28,413 bases of DNA from a virus: positions 1 to 28,413 of the IMG/VR virus record IMGVR_UViG_3300028597_000056; one strand, 5' to 3'. The notes beneath the pieces were generated by a model. The model was not told where the DNA came from. It was given only the letters and a program-made list of their open reading frames with translations, and searched no databases. This document shows positions 1-6,887 of this stretch, one piece after another. A program made the translations under genes and the position numbers. Each line of letters starts with the position of its first letter. The first letter of the stretch is position 1.

Positions 1-221
1 GCCGGGGGCGGCATCCACCAGGGCGGCGCCTCCCCGGGCTCCGGTGGGCGGGCTGGTAGCGGGGCCCCGGCGGGGATGATCTGGGACGGGATGATGGGCT
101 GGTCGGTCATGGGAGTCCTCTTGGGAACGTCATGGGCGTGGCCGAAGGGGCGGGCGCCGAGGCGTCGGAGGTAGTGGCGGGCACGAAGCTCGTCGCCGTC
201 GGGGGACGGCTGCGTGCCCAT
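1..221 (-). CDS. Proline-rich small protein, truncated at the window edge
   Basis: The frame is open from an ATG at 221 to the left edge, so the C-terminus is missing. It begins MGTQPSPDGDELRARHYLRR and continues into a proline-rich stretch (MTDQPIIPSQIIPAGAPLPA, then PPEPGEAPPWW). Two starts are possible. The ATG at 221 has AGGA six bases upstream, and the 36 codons after it use G or C at most third positions. The in-frame ATG at 110 has AGAGGA five bases upstream and may be the true or a second start. The gene follows the membrane/HTH gene ending at 295, with a hairpin between them. I do not recognise a domain. Similar short Pro/Trp-rich proteins occur in actinobacterial mobile elements, but I cannot assign a function. 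Confidence 0.45.
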   Translation of the reverse strand, partial: MGTQPSPDGDELRARHYLRRLGARPFGHAHDVPKRTPMTDQPIIPSQIIPAGAPLPARPPEPGEAPPWWMPPP

Positions 222-253
222 CACGCGTCCTGGCCGGTGGTGACCGGCAGCGG

Positions 254-284
254 GGGCGGCGTCCCGAGCAGCAGAACGCCGCCC
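254..284 (-). terminator. Hairpin after the membrane/HTH gene
   Basis: A perfect 9-bp inverted repeat (GGGCGGCGT at 254-262, ACGCCGCCC at 276-284) with a 13-nt loop lies just downstream of the stop at 295. No U-tract follows, which is common for hairpins in high-GC actinobacteria. It could terminate or attenuate transcription into the gene starting at 221. Confidence 0.45.
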
Positions 285-294
285 GGGTCCGCCT

Positions 295-1464
295 TCAAAC
301 GGGCACCCCTACGTGGAAGTTGGGCAGGTCGTTCGGGTGGAAGAGGTTGCGTCCGTTGATGTCCTTGGAGTGGACGGGGATGCGTCCCGCGGCGACCCAG
401 TTGCGGGCGGTCGACGGCTTGATGCCGTAGTGGTCGGCGACGTCTGCGGTCGTCATCAGGGGTGGCTCGGGCGGGGGCCCGTCGTCTGCGTCCGGGTCGT
501 CCTCGGGCGTGTCCTCGGCGTCCTGCGAGCCCAGTGCCGGGGGCGTCGGGCGGGCGACGATCGGCAGCATGCGGGCCCCCTGCGGGACGGGCGTCGGAAG
601 GGGCGGGACGCTGGAGGACGCGGGCGCGTCCTGGGCGTCCTCGGTGTCCTGGGGGGTGTCCTGCCACGGGGACGGGAGGTCGATCGTGGCGAGGGACTCG
701 GCGTGCCGGCGGGCGGCGAGCAGCTCGAGGAGCTTGGTCCGCTGCTCCTCGGACGCGCCAGCTTGTGCCTTGCCGACGGCGACGGACAGGCGGCGGGCGA
801 CCCGGGTGCGGCCGCGGGCGCCCGGCTTCATCTCGGCGAGCCGGGCGGCGAGGCCGACGGCCTTCACGGTCCACCGGTCGCGGGTGATCTGCTCGGCGGA
901 GCGGTCGCGGACGGCGAGCCCGAGCCGGGACAGCAGCCGCTCCCGGGCCTCGCGGGCGAGGAGAGCGGGCAGCGACTGGGAGGCCGCCTCCGGGCTGGCG
1001 TGGCGGAGTTCGATGCCCATGGCGAGGTGCCAGAGCAGGGCGGCGAGGATCGGGCCGACGACGGCGCGGACGGTGCCGCCGACGAATCCGGACTCCGAGT
1101 AGGCGGGGATGACCTGCACGCCGGTGATGACCCACACCAGGACGCCGGGGGTGCCGGGGGTGCCCTGCGGGGAGCGGAGGTTCTGGCGGGCCATGAGGGC
1201 GCAGGAGAACAGGGCGAGTTCGGCGGCGGCGAACATGGCGGCGCGTTCGACGTCGGAGGCCATGCCGAGGCGGTGCTCGGCGAAGCGCCAGCTGGTGTCT
1301 GCGCTGTAGGCGGTGCAGGCCATCGCGGCGAGGGAGGCGACCGCCACGGCGGCCGGCGTCTTCCGCAGGGGCCGCAGCAGCAGTGCCACGACGGCGACCA
1401 GGAGGACGCCGGCGGCGCCGGCCAGAAGCGGCTGGGACTGCGCCCAGGCGGTGAGCGTGCTCAT
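295..1464 (-). CDS. Multi-pass membrane protein with C-terminal HTH domain (DUF2637/SpdB-like)
   Basis: The protein has 389 residues. Hydrophobic segments at about 13-30, 37-50, 71-92, 104-121 and 127-150 give four or five predicted membrane helices. A charged, partly helical region (160-260) and a Pro/Asp-rich linker follow. Residues 337-389 form an excisionase/MerR-like helix-turn-helix (TTADVADHYGIKPSTARNWV, with a GRIPV turn). The N-terminal part resembles the DUF2637/SpdB-like membrane proteins of Streptomyces plasmids and integrative elements; that match is from memory and not verified. The start codon overlaps the stop of the gene at 1461-1865 (ATGA). The architecture suggests a DNA-binding protein tethered to the membrane. 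Its role in the phage is unknown; segregation, intramycelial spread or replication anchoring are possible. Confidence 0.8.
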   Translation of the reverse strand: MSTLTAWAQSQPLLAGAAGVLLVAVVALLLRPLRKTPAAVAVASLAAMACTAYSADTSWRFAEHRLGMASDVERAAMFAAAELALFSCALMARQNLRSPQGTPGTPGVLVWVITGVQVIPAYSESGFVGGTVRAVVGPILAALLWHLAMGIELRHASPEAASQSLPALLAREARERLLSRLGLAVRDRSAEQITRDRWTVKAVGLAARLAEMKPGARGRTRVARRLSVAVGKAQAGASEEQRTKLLELLAARRHAESLATIDLPSPWQDTPQDTEDAQDAPASSSVPPLPTPVPQGARMLPIVARPTPPALGSQDAEDTPEDDPDADDGPPPEPPLMTTADVADHYGIKPSTARNWVAAGRIPVHSKDINGRNLFHPNDLPNFHVGVPV

Positions 1465-1865
1465 CGGCGCTCACCCCGCAGGTGCGTCAGCTCGTCGAGG
1501 GCGCGGTCGAGACGGGCGGCGGCGGCGCGGAGGGCGCGGGTGAGGTGCCGGCCGTCCTCGGTGGCGACGGTCGCGTCGACCTCGACCCGGAGCGTGAGCA
1601 GCGGCCGCGACTCGGGCTGGGTCTCGCCGTGCGGGGCCTGGGTGAGGCGGGCCTCGAGGATCGGGGCGCGGCCGTACCGGGCGGTGAGGACGTCGGCGGT
1701 GATGACGGGCCCGTTGTGGGTGATGTCGGCGAGGTGGCCGACGAGGTCGTCGTCGTGGCCGATGCACCAGGCCGGCTCGGGCACGGTGATCTCGCCGTGG
1801 TCGAGGGTCTGCAGGATGACGGTGCGGTCCCGGTAGCGCGGGGACTGTCGGCGGGGCTCGCTCAT
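1461..1865 (-). CDS. Small hypothetical protein, DUF6907-like
   Basis: The protein has 134 residues. The segment DHGEITVPEPAWCIGHDDD, followed by THNGPVI and a C-terminal Arg/Ala-rich helix, resembles the small DUF6907 proteins common in Streptomyces chromosomes and mobile elements. I recognise the family by its HG-x-V-x-E-P-x-WC-x-GH pattern but could not run a search. Cys and His in WCIGH may bind a metal. There is no signal peptide or membrane segment. It is translationally coupled at both ends: ATGA overlap with the downstream membrane gene, and a 4-base overlap with the gene at 1862-2131. Function unknown. Confidence 0.75.
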   Translation of the reverse strand: MSEPRRQSPRYRDRTVILQTLDHGEITVPEPAWCIGHDDDLVGHLADITHNGPVITADVLTARYGRAPILEARLTQAPHGETQPESRPLLTLRVEVDATVATEDGRHLTRALRAAAARLDRALDELTHLRGERR

Positions 1866-2131
1866 CGGGTCGCCTCCGTCTCGGCGCCGAGGGCGCGGAG
1901 CAGGATGCGGAGCGACTCGGAGAGCGCGCCGTGGGCCTGGGCGTAGCCGAACTCGTCGAAGCCGCTGGTGTCGCCGTAGGCGGCGAGCATCTTCTGGGCG
2001 ACGGTCACGGCGGACTCGAGCTCGCTGCGCTGGCGCAGCTGGTCGCGGACGGCGTCGGCGGCGGCTCCGTAGAGGGGCTCGGCCGTGTTGATCTGCGCGC
2101 TTTCGGGCGCGCTAAGGTTCTGCTGGGCCAT
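1862..2131 (-). CDS. Small helical hypothetical protein
   Basis: The protein has 89 residues from an ATG at 2131 (MAQQNLSAPESAQINTAEPL). The frame is open further upstream to 2227. I prefer 2131 because AGGAG lies 12 bases before it and the upstream residues look like noncoding translation. It is predicted to be helical (AADAVRDQLRQRSELESAVT, then LRILLRALGAE). I recognise no domain. It is the first gene after a 126-base noncoding gap containing inverted repeats, so it may start a transcription unit that also includes the DUF6907-like and membrane/HTH genes. Confidence 0.65.
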   Translation of the reverse strand: MAQQNLSAPESAQINTAEPLYGAAADAVRDQLRQRSELESAVTVAQKMLAAYGDTSGFDEFGYAQAHGALSESLRILLRALGAETEATR

Positions 2132-2149
2132 GGAGGGCTCATCTCCTGT

Positions 2150-2180
2150 GGTCAAGTGACCAGGTGTCTCACCACCTGGT
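2150..2180 (-). promoter_or_regulatory. Inverted repeats upstream of the 2131 gene
   Basis: The perfect inverted repeat ACCAGGTG (2159-2166) / CACCTGGT (2173-2180) has a 6-base spacer and overlaps a second near-palindrome, GGTCA-AG-TGACC (2150-2161). It sits 20-50 bases upstream of the ATG at 2131. It may be an operator or a 5'-UTR hairpin. The rest of the 2132-2257 gap shows no gene; a GC-rich alternating tract lies near 2190-2205. Confidence 0.45.
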
Positions 2181-2257
2181 TGCGTAGAGGGTCGGGCGGC
2201 GCGCGCGCCTCCTCGGTGTTCCAGCACCGTGGAGAGCTGCTGTCCGGCCCTCGCTGT

Positions 2258-2521
2258 CTATTCGGTTGTGTACTTCTTGATCGCGTGAGCGACGGCCGTC
2301 CAGCTGAGACCGAGATCCTTCGCCAGCGCGTACACACTGCCGAGTTCACCGGCCCCTTCCTTCAGGGCGGTCGCCCGTCGTCTGCGGGCCTGCTCCACCT
2401 GGTCCTCGAGCTGTTCCAGCAACTCGTCTTCCATGCGGAGGCGGTCCCGCCAGGGAGGCGTTTCCACCTCTCCGAGGTTATCACTAACCCCCCTATGCGC
2501 AAGGGGGTTAGCGATACTCAC
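2258..2521 (-). CDS. Small HTH protein with coiled-coil N-terminus
   Basis: The protein has 87 residues. A charged, likely coiled-coil segment (about 28-52, MEDELLEQLEDQVEQARRRR) precedes a C-terminal helix-turn-helix-like segment (LGSVYALAKDLGLSWTAVAH). The GTG at 2521 overlaps the previous stop (GTGA), which supports that start. An internal ATG at 2434 would remove the first 29 residues. Codons 3-14 overlap a strong inverted repeat (2480-2515). It is probably a small DNA-binding regulator. No family is assigned. Confidence 0.65.
   Translation of the reverse strand: MSIANPLAHRGVSDNLGEVETPPWRDRLRMEDELLEQLEDQVEQARRRRATALKEGAGELGSVYALAKDLGLSWTAVAHAIKKYTTE
2480..2515. promoter_or_regulatory. 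Long inverted repeat at the start of the small HTH gene
   Basis: The arms CTAACCCCC (2484-2492) and GGGGGTTAG (2503-2511) are perfect, with a 10-base loop. ATC (2480-2482) and GAT (2513-2515) extend the repeat across one mismatch. It begins four bases inside the gene starting at 2521 and is locally less GC-rich than its surroundings. It could be an operator (possibly for the HTH protein it overlaps) or an mRNA hairpin that controls translation after the start codon. Confidence 0.5.
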
Positions 2522-3141
2522 GCCGCCTTCCCCGGCTGGAAGTGGAGCAGCAGCAACAGGTCCTGCTCGGACTCGTAGGTGTAGCTACACCAGCGGCATT
2601 GGATCCGCGTCTGGCCGGGAAGCCGGGAGATCACCGCACCGCACACCACGCCTTCCGCAGTGATCGCCACGCACGTACCGAGCCGCTGCGGCCGGGGTGC
2701 CGGGTCCCCAACGATCGTGCGGGCCTGCGTCTCCAGCTCGCCCACCTCGCGCGCCATCTCCCCGGCCGCCGGGTAGTGGTCGACCACCCAGTCGATTTCC
2801 ATGGCCAGCCATCGGCAGTTGGCGTCCAGGGAGGCCGGCGGCGGCGGGGAGTGCTGCGGCCAGCGCTCCCGCTGCACGTCCACCCGCCACAGCTGCAGCA
2901 CCTCGGCGGCCCGCGCCATGTTCACCGTGTCGAGGACGTCCTCGTCGAGCGGCGACCGCGGGCCCGCCGCCGCCTTCGTCGCGACGATGTCACCCCAACC
3001 GGACCGGCGAGGCACCAGGCACTCGCCGACCTCGGCGTACAGGGTGGGCAGGTCGTCCAGCCGCTTGGCCAGCTGCACGGTGTGCCGCTCGCACAGGTAC
3101 CGGCCTGCGGTTTCCTCGCCGCACAGCTCGCAGTTGGTCAC
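2518..3141 (-). CDS. Zinc-ribbon protein, hypothetical
   Basis: The protein has 207 residues. The N-terminus (MTNCELCGEETAGRYLCERH) carries CxxC plus C-x2-H, a likely zinc site. A second CxxC lies near the C-terminus (IQCRWCSYTYE), and a single Cys pair (GTCVAITAEGVVCG) comes before it. The two halves enclose a helical region. Proteins with this layout occur in many Streptomyces phages and may bind nucleic acid, but the function is unknown. GTGA overlaps couple it to the membrane peptide upstream (3138) and the HTH gene downstream (2521). Confidence 0.75.
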   Translation of the reverse strand: MTNCELCGEETAGRYLCERHTVQLAKRLDDLPTLYAEVGECLVPRRSGWGDIVATKAAAGPRSPLDEDVLDTVNMARAAEVLQLWRVDVQRERWPQHSPPPPASLDANCRWLAMEIDWVVDHYPAAGEMAREVGELETQARTIVGDPAPRPQRLGTCVAITAEGVVCGAVISRLPGQTRIQCRWCSYTYESEQDLLLLLHFQPGKAA

Positions 3142-3344
3142 GGGACGAGTCCGTAACGCTGCTGGACCTGGTACAGCTCCAGGCTGCTCATGAAGTGGTC
3201 GCCGGCCGCGCGGCGGCGGGCCTGGTGGGACTCGGCGAGGCTGCGGCGGGCCTGCCGCATGTCGAGGGCGATGTGCCAGATGGCCACAAGGTTGGCGCCG
3301 ACCAACAGGCCGGTGATCAGCATGGTGATCTCGTTGGGGGTCAC
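3138..3344 (-). CDS. Small single-span membrane protein
   Basis: The protein has 68 residues. One hydrophobic helix (about 8-26, MLITGLLVGANLVAIWHIAL) is followed by a basic, soluble tail (DMRQARRSLAESHQARRRAA). The GTG start at 3344 has GGGGAGGGA just upstream. It is the first gene after a strong terminator (3378-3406), so it may head a unit running to 2258. Function unknown. Confidence 0.65.
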   Translation of the reverse strand: MTPNEITMLITGLLVGANLVAIWHIALDMRQARRSLAESHQARRRAAGDHFMSSLELYQVQQRYGLVP

Positions 3345-3377
3345 GATCCCTCCCCTTTCGTGGTGTGCTGGCCTGAC

Positions 3378-3406
3378 GGCCGGGCCTGATAAGGACAGGC
3401 CCGGCC
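3378..3406 (-). terminator. Strong terminator hairpin after the 3409 gene
   Basis: GGCCGGGCCT (3378-3387) and AGGCCCGGCC (3397-3406) form a perfect 10-bp stem with a 9-base loop, extendable by TGA/TCA across a one-base bulge. It directly follows the stop at 3409 and separates the replication block from the genes below. The gap 3345-3408 holds only this hairpin and the next ribosome binding site. Confidence 0.75.
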
Positions 3407-3408
3407 GA

Positions 3409-4251
3409 TCAGACGGCGATGAACAGCTGCGGCAGGGCGGACAGCTCCTTGCGCGCCGCCAATTGCTTCTGGCGGTAGGCCTCGACTTCGGCGATCTCCT
3501 GGGTGAACGCGTCAGTCACGGCGTCGAAACCGCCCCACTCGTCGATGTGGCGACGGAGCTTGCCGAGTGCCTCGTCAAACAGGGATTGCGTCTTCTCGAC
3601 CTGATCGCCGTACATCGCGCGGTGGGCTTCCTTCCATTCATCGCGGCGTCGTTCCTCGTCCGGCGTAAGGGGTTTCTCAGCCTCCTGCCGGAGGTATCGC
3701 AGGTGCGCAGCGTGTTCCGCGGCGTCGGTTGCTGCAGCCCCGGCCATCGACAGGACCGGGAAGTCGGTGGTTCCGGAGAGCTCTGGCGGCAGCTCGAGGG
3801 CCGGCTCGTAGGTGGGCCACTTGCGGTAGCTGTCGTATGCCTGCGCTCGGGGCGTGAGGATCGTGTCGCCGCCAGCCTTGAGGCCCATGTAGACCAGGGC
3901 GTCGAGGTACCGGTCGGCGGCTTGGCTCTTATGAGTGTGCTGGGGGTAGTAGTTGCCGTTGTAGCTCCGCCGGTTGAAGTCGGGCACGACAGGGACGTTG
4001 GCGCGCAAGAGCTCGCTGCCGCGCTGCCAAACGATGTGCCAGTGCTCGTCTTCGTCGCTGCACTTATCCGGGTGGTAGTTGACGATGCCCCACGGCTCAC
4101 CGTTGAGGGTGCCGTCGTCAGCAATCAGTGGTGCCTTCTTGAGCTGTCGGAAGACCGCAAGGGTGACCTGCTTGCCGCTGATGGTGAGGGTCTTCACTTC
4201 AACCGTGGCGGTGGTGATGGTGGCGTTTTGGGTGGTCAGCTGTTTGCTCAT
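3409..4251 (-). CDS. Hypothetical protein in the replication operon
   Basis: The protein has 280 residues from an ATG at 4251 (MSKQLTTQNATITTATVEVK) that overlaps the previous stop (ATGA). The N-terminal half is beta-rich with aromatic motifs (EPWGIVNYHP, DEHWHIVWQRGSELLRANVP). The C-terminal half is helical and charged (RYLRQEAEKPLTPDEERRRD, then a Lys/Arg/Glu helix). Its base composition is less GC-rich than its neighbours (many AAG, ACC and GTT codons), hinting at a different origin. I recognise no family. Its position, last gene before a terminator in the initiator/DnaC/DnaB operon, suggests a role around DNA replication or early takeover, but nothing in the sequence proves it. Confidence 0.75.
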   Translation of the reverse strand: MSKQLTTQNATITTATVEVKTLTISGKQVTLAVFRQLKKAPLIADDGTLNGEPWGIVNYHPDKCSDEDEHWHIVWQRGSELLRANVPVVPDFNRRSYNGNYYPQHTHKSQAADRYLDALVYMGLKAGGDTILTPRAQAYDSYRKWPTYEPALELPPELSGTTDFPVLSMAGAAATDAAEHAAHLRYLRQEAEKPLTPDEERRRDEWKEAHRAMYGDQVEKTQSLFDEALGKLRRHIDEWGGFDAVTDAFTQEIAEVEAYRQKQLAARKELSALPQLFIAV

Positions 4252-4526
4252 CGGTTCCCCTTGATCTGTTCTTCGAGGCTGCGGATGGCGGCCTGCCGAC
4301 TGCCGCACTGGTCCTTCAGGGTGGCCGCCATGGCGTCGGCGAGGTGGATGGCGACGTCCATCAGGTTCATGATTCCGTCCGGCCTCATGAGGCGGGTGAT
4401 TTCGTCGTAGGCAGCGGCCTGGTCCTGCGAGCGGAGCCGGTGGAGGACCAGGTTCATGGCCTTGTGGCGAACGTCGGCTGTGGGCGGGCCGGTCGGCTGG
4501 GGCGGGCGAATCGGGGTGACGCTCAC
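4248..4526 (-). CDS. Small helical hypothetical protein
   Basis: The protein has 92 residues: a Pro-rich start (MSVTPIRPPQPTGPPTADVR) followed by a helical body with Met/Leu repeats and a charged C-terminal helix (RQAAIRSLEEQIKGNR). There is no membrane segment or known motif. It overlaps both neighbours by four bases, so it is expected to be translated together with the genes at 4523-4783 and 3409-4251. Function unknown. Confidence 0.7.
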   Translation of the reverse strand: MSVTPIRPPQPTGPPTADVRHKAMNLVLHRLRSQDQAAAYDEITRLMRPDGIMNLMDVAIHLADAMAATLKDQCGSRQAAIRSLEEQIKGNR

Positions 4527-4783
4527 GGTTCCTCCTCAGTGCTGGGGGTGAATCGGTCCGGCCAGAGACGGGCCAGGTACTCGGCGACCTCTGGGGTCGG
4601 CCCGGGAGATCGTGTGCCTGCTGGCCACGCGCCGGGGCGTGCCCGCTGGATGGCGGGCGGTGGTTCGGCAGCGGGTCGCGGCTTGGCGGCCTTCACGGGC
4701 AGGCCGCTCGCCATCAGCAACAGGGCCGCGATATCGCCCTGCGCGCGGGCGGCTGCGATGTCCTCGGGGGTCAGCTCGCTCAT
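4523..4783 (-). CDS. Small hypothetical protein downstream of dnaB
   Basis: The protein has 86 residues from an ATG at 4783 that overlaps the dnaB stop (ATGA). It has a short helical N-terminus (MSELTPEDIAAARAQGDIAA), a Pro/Ala-rich linker and an acidic C-terminus (RLWPDRFTPSTEEEP). The same frame is open far upstream inside dnaB, but the ATGA junction marks the real start. No family recognised. It could be a small adaptor of the helicase, which is speculation from position only. Confidence 0.65.
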   Translation of the reverse strand: MSELTPEDIAAARAQGDIAALLLMASGLPVKAAKPRPAAEPPPAIQRARPGAWPAGTRSPGPTPEVAEYLARLWPDRFTPSTEEEP

Positions 4784-6108
4784 GTCTGGGCCATGTCGAT
4801 GAACCGGCTGAAGTGCAGCTGAGACGCGACGGTGATCGTTGCGGTGGGCCCGTTGCGGTGCTTGTCGACGATCAGGTCCGTCTCGCCGGCCCGCGGGGAT
4901 TCCTTGGTGTAGGCGTCCTCGCGGTGGACGAGGATCACGACGTCGGCGTCCTGCTCGAGAGATCCGGACTCGCGCAGGTCGGCCTTGGTCGGCTTCTTGT
5001 CCTGCCGCTTCTCGGACTCCCGGTTGAGCTGGGAGAGGACCACGACGGGCACCTCGAGTTCCTTGGCGAGGAGCTTGAGGCTGCGGCTCATCTCGGAGAC
5101 TTCGAGCTGTCGGTTGTCTCGCCGGGTGGTGCCCGCGGTGAGCAGCTGGAGGTAGTCGATGACGACCAGGTCGAGGCCGCCCTGCTGCTTGAGGCGTCGG
5201 CACTTGGCCTTGATCTGGGCGACGGTCTGGTTGGGGCCGGCGTCGATGACGAGCGGGGCGGCGGCGATGTCGGGTGTGCGCCGGGCGATGCGGGTCCAGT
5301 CGTCGTCGGTCATCATCCCGCCCCGGATATGGTGCAGGCCGACGCGGGCCTCGGCCGAGGTGATGCGGGCCTGCACCTCGCGGCGGGACATCTCCAGGCT
5401 GAACAGGACGGACGGGCGGCCGTGCTTGATGGAGCAGGACCGGAGGAAGTCGACCCCGAGCGTCGACTTTCCGAGGCCGGGCCGCCCGGCGACGATGATG
5501 ACCTGCCCGGGGTGGAGCCCGTTCAGCAGACTGTCGAGGTCGGTGAAGCCGGTGGGCACGCCCATCGCGGTGCCGTTGCGGGCGAGTCCGTCGAGTTCCT
5601 CGAGGAACTCGCCGTAGTCGTCGCCGAGCGGGGCGAAGTCGGTGTCGTCGTCGATGGTGGTGATGTTGGCGATCTCGGTGGCGGCAGCGTCGACAGCTTC
5701 GGCGGCGTCCTGGCCGGAGTAGCCGAGGCTGGCGATGGTCGCGCCGGCCGTGATGAGGCGTCTGCGGGTCGCGCAGTCTCGGACGATCTCCGCGTGGTAG
5801 CCGGCGTTGGCCGCCGTCGGCACGTGGTTGATCAGGTCGTGGACGGCGAGTGCTCCGCCCACTTTGCCGAGCGTGCCCTGTTCGCGCAGGTAGTTGGTGA
5901 TCGCGATGGGGTCGGTGGGCTCCCCCTTGGCGAACATCGTGACGATGGCGTCGAACAGGACTTCGTGGGCGGGCTGGTGGAAGGCGGCACCCGTGATGAT
6001 CTCGATGACGTCCGCGATGGCGTCGCGGGACAGGAGCATCCCGCCCAGGACGGCGCGCTCGGCGGCCAGGTCGTGCGGCAGGGGGCGCTCGTAAGGCTGC
6101 TCGCTCAC
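4780..6108 (-). CDS. dnaB: Replicative DNA helicase, DnaB family
   Basis: The protein has 442 residues from a GTG at 6108 that overlaps the loader's stop (GTGA); an in-frame extension upstream is not needed. The N-terminal DnaB domain (about 8-110, LPHDLAAERAVLGGMLLSRD) is followed by the RecA-like ATPase domain: Walker A GRPGLGKST (208-216), Walker B VVIDYLQLL (315-323), the conserved SGSLEQDADVV (381-391) and the arginine-finger motif KHRNG (416-420). The length is normal for the family. It is a hexameric 5'-3' helicase that unwinds the fork and recruits primase. With the DnaC-like loader and the initiator directly upstream it forms a complete phage helicase-loading set. Confidence 0.95.
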   Translation of the reverse strand: MSEQPYERPLPHDLAAERAVLGGMLLSRDAIADVIEIITGAAFHQPAHEVLFDAIVTMFAKGEPTDPIAITNYLREQGTLGKVGGALAVHDLINHVPTAANAGYHAEIVRDCATRRRLITAGATIASLGYSGQDAAEAVDAAATEIANITTIDDDTDFAPLGDDYGEFLEELDGLARNGTAMGVPTGFTDLDSLLNGLHPGQVIIVAGRPGLGKSTLGVDFLRSCSIKHGRPSVLFSLEMSRREVQARITSAEARVGLHHIRGGMMTDDDWTRIARRTPDIAAAPLVIDAGPNQTVAQIKAKCRRLKQQGGLDLVVIDYLQLLTAGTTRRDNRQLEVSEMSRSLKLLAKELEVPVVVLSQLNRESEKRQDKKPTKADLRESGSLEQDADVVILVHREDAYTKESPRAGETDLIVDKHRNGPTATITVASQLHFSRFIDMAQT

Positions 6109-6887
6109 TTGCTGACCTTCTTCCGGCGGTCGGTGCCCTTGAGGGCGGTGCGCTCGCACATCTCGGCGATGCGGGAGGCGACGCGGTCGCCGACGGTCGC
6201 GCCGAGTTGGGCGGGCAGCACGTTGGTGGTGAAGATCGAGGGCAGGCAGCGCTCGTACCGGTCGTTGATCAGCCGGTAGGTGACCTCTTCCGCCCATTCG
6301 GTGAGCTTGGCCGCGCCGAGGTCGTCGATGAACAGCAGCGGGGCGTGGGCGATGGACTCGTAGTCGGAGTCCGCACGGCGGTCGTCACGGGGCCTCAGGG
6401 CGGCGTACAGGTTCGCCGCGGTGTAGGCCTGCCACTTGATCGTGCTGCCGGTCTCAGCGACCGCACGGAGGACGCTGTAGCCGTAGTGGGTCTTGCCGAC
6501 GCCCACGGGGCCGACGAGCAGCAGCGACTGGGTGTCGTGTGGCGCGGCGACGACGCGGGCCGCCCAGTCTCGGGCCGCCGCGTCGGGCTCGGCCTTGGCG
6601 AAGCGGAGCGGTACGTGCTCGTCGAAGTAGTCGAGAGCCTGCTGGCGGCGGTCGTCGACCTGCTCCTGCAGTTCGCCCCGCAGGAACGTGAACTCGGCCG
6701 GGGTGAGGTCGGCGACGGGGCGCTGCCCGGTGTAGTGCTCGCGCAGGTGCTCGGCGAACTGGTCGGGGTCGAGGCCGGCGGCCTGGGCGTGCGACCGGGC
6801 GGCGGGCTCGCCGGGGAGGGCGTACCTGCCGGGCGGGATACCGAGACCGGCGTGGTCGAGGGTGAGGGTGCTGAAGTGCTTGTTCAT
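6105..6887 (-). CDS. DnaC/IstB-type AAA+ helicase loader
   Basis: The protein has 260 residues. The N-terminal about 115 residues are helical and divergent and may contact DnaB or the initiator. The AAA+ domain shows Walker A GPVGVGKT (126-133), Walker B LLFIDD (184-189), sensor-1 FTTN (219-222) and an SRI arginine finger (R239). A basic tail (DRRKKVSK) ends the protein. Members of this family load DnaB-type helicase onto single-stranded DNA at an origin, using ATP. The gene overlaps the initiator by four bases (ATGA) and dnaB by four (GTGA), consistent with stoichiometric production of loader and helicase. Confidence 0.9.
   Translation of the reverse strand: MNKHFSTLTLDHAGLGIPPGRYALPGEPAARSHAQAAGLDPDQFAEHLREHYTGQRPVADLTPAEFTFLRGELQEQVDDRRQQALDYFDEHVPLRFAKAEPDAAARDWAARVVAAPHDTQSLLLVGPVGVGKTHYGYSVLRAVAETGSTIKWQAYTAANLYAALRPRDDRRADSDYESIAHAPLLFIDDLGAAKLTEWAEEVTYRLINDRYERCLPSIFTTNVLPAQLGATVGDRVASRIAEMCERTALKGTDRRKKVSK

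Noticed and set aside
1141-1170. Short G-rich direct repeat (GGGGGTGCC twice)
   Set aside because: It encodes a simple GTPGTPG loop between membrane helices and has too few copies for a functional repeat array.
2578-2591. Perfect 14-base palindrome GGTGTAGCTACACC
   Set aside because: It lies inside a coding region near a zinc-ribbon motif, has no second copy and no promoter context. A chance palindrome is sufficient explanation.
4612-6279. Long plus-strand open frame opposite dnaB
   Set aside because: DnaB motifs on the minus strand are unmistakable. The plus frame is low-complexity Val/Gly/Asp translation typical of antisense GC-rich frames.
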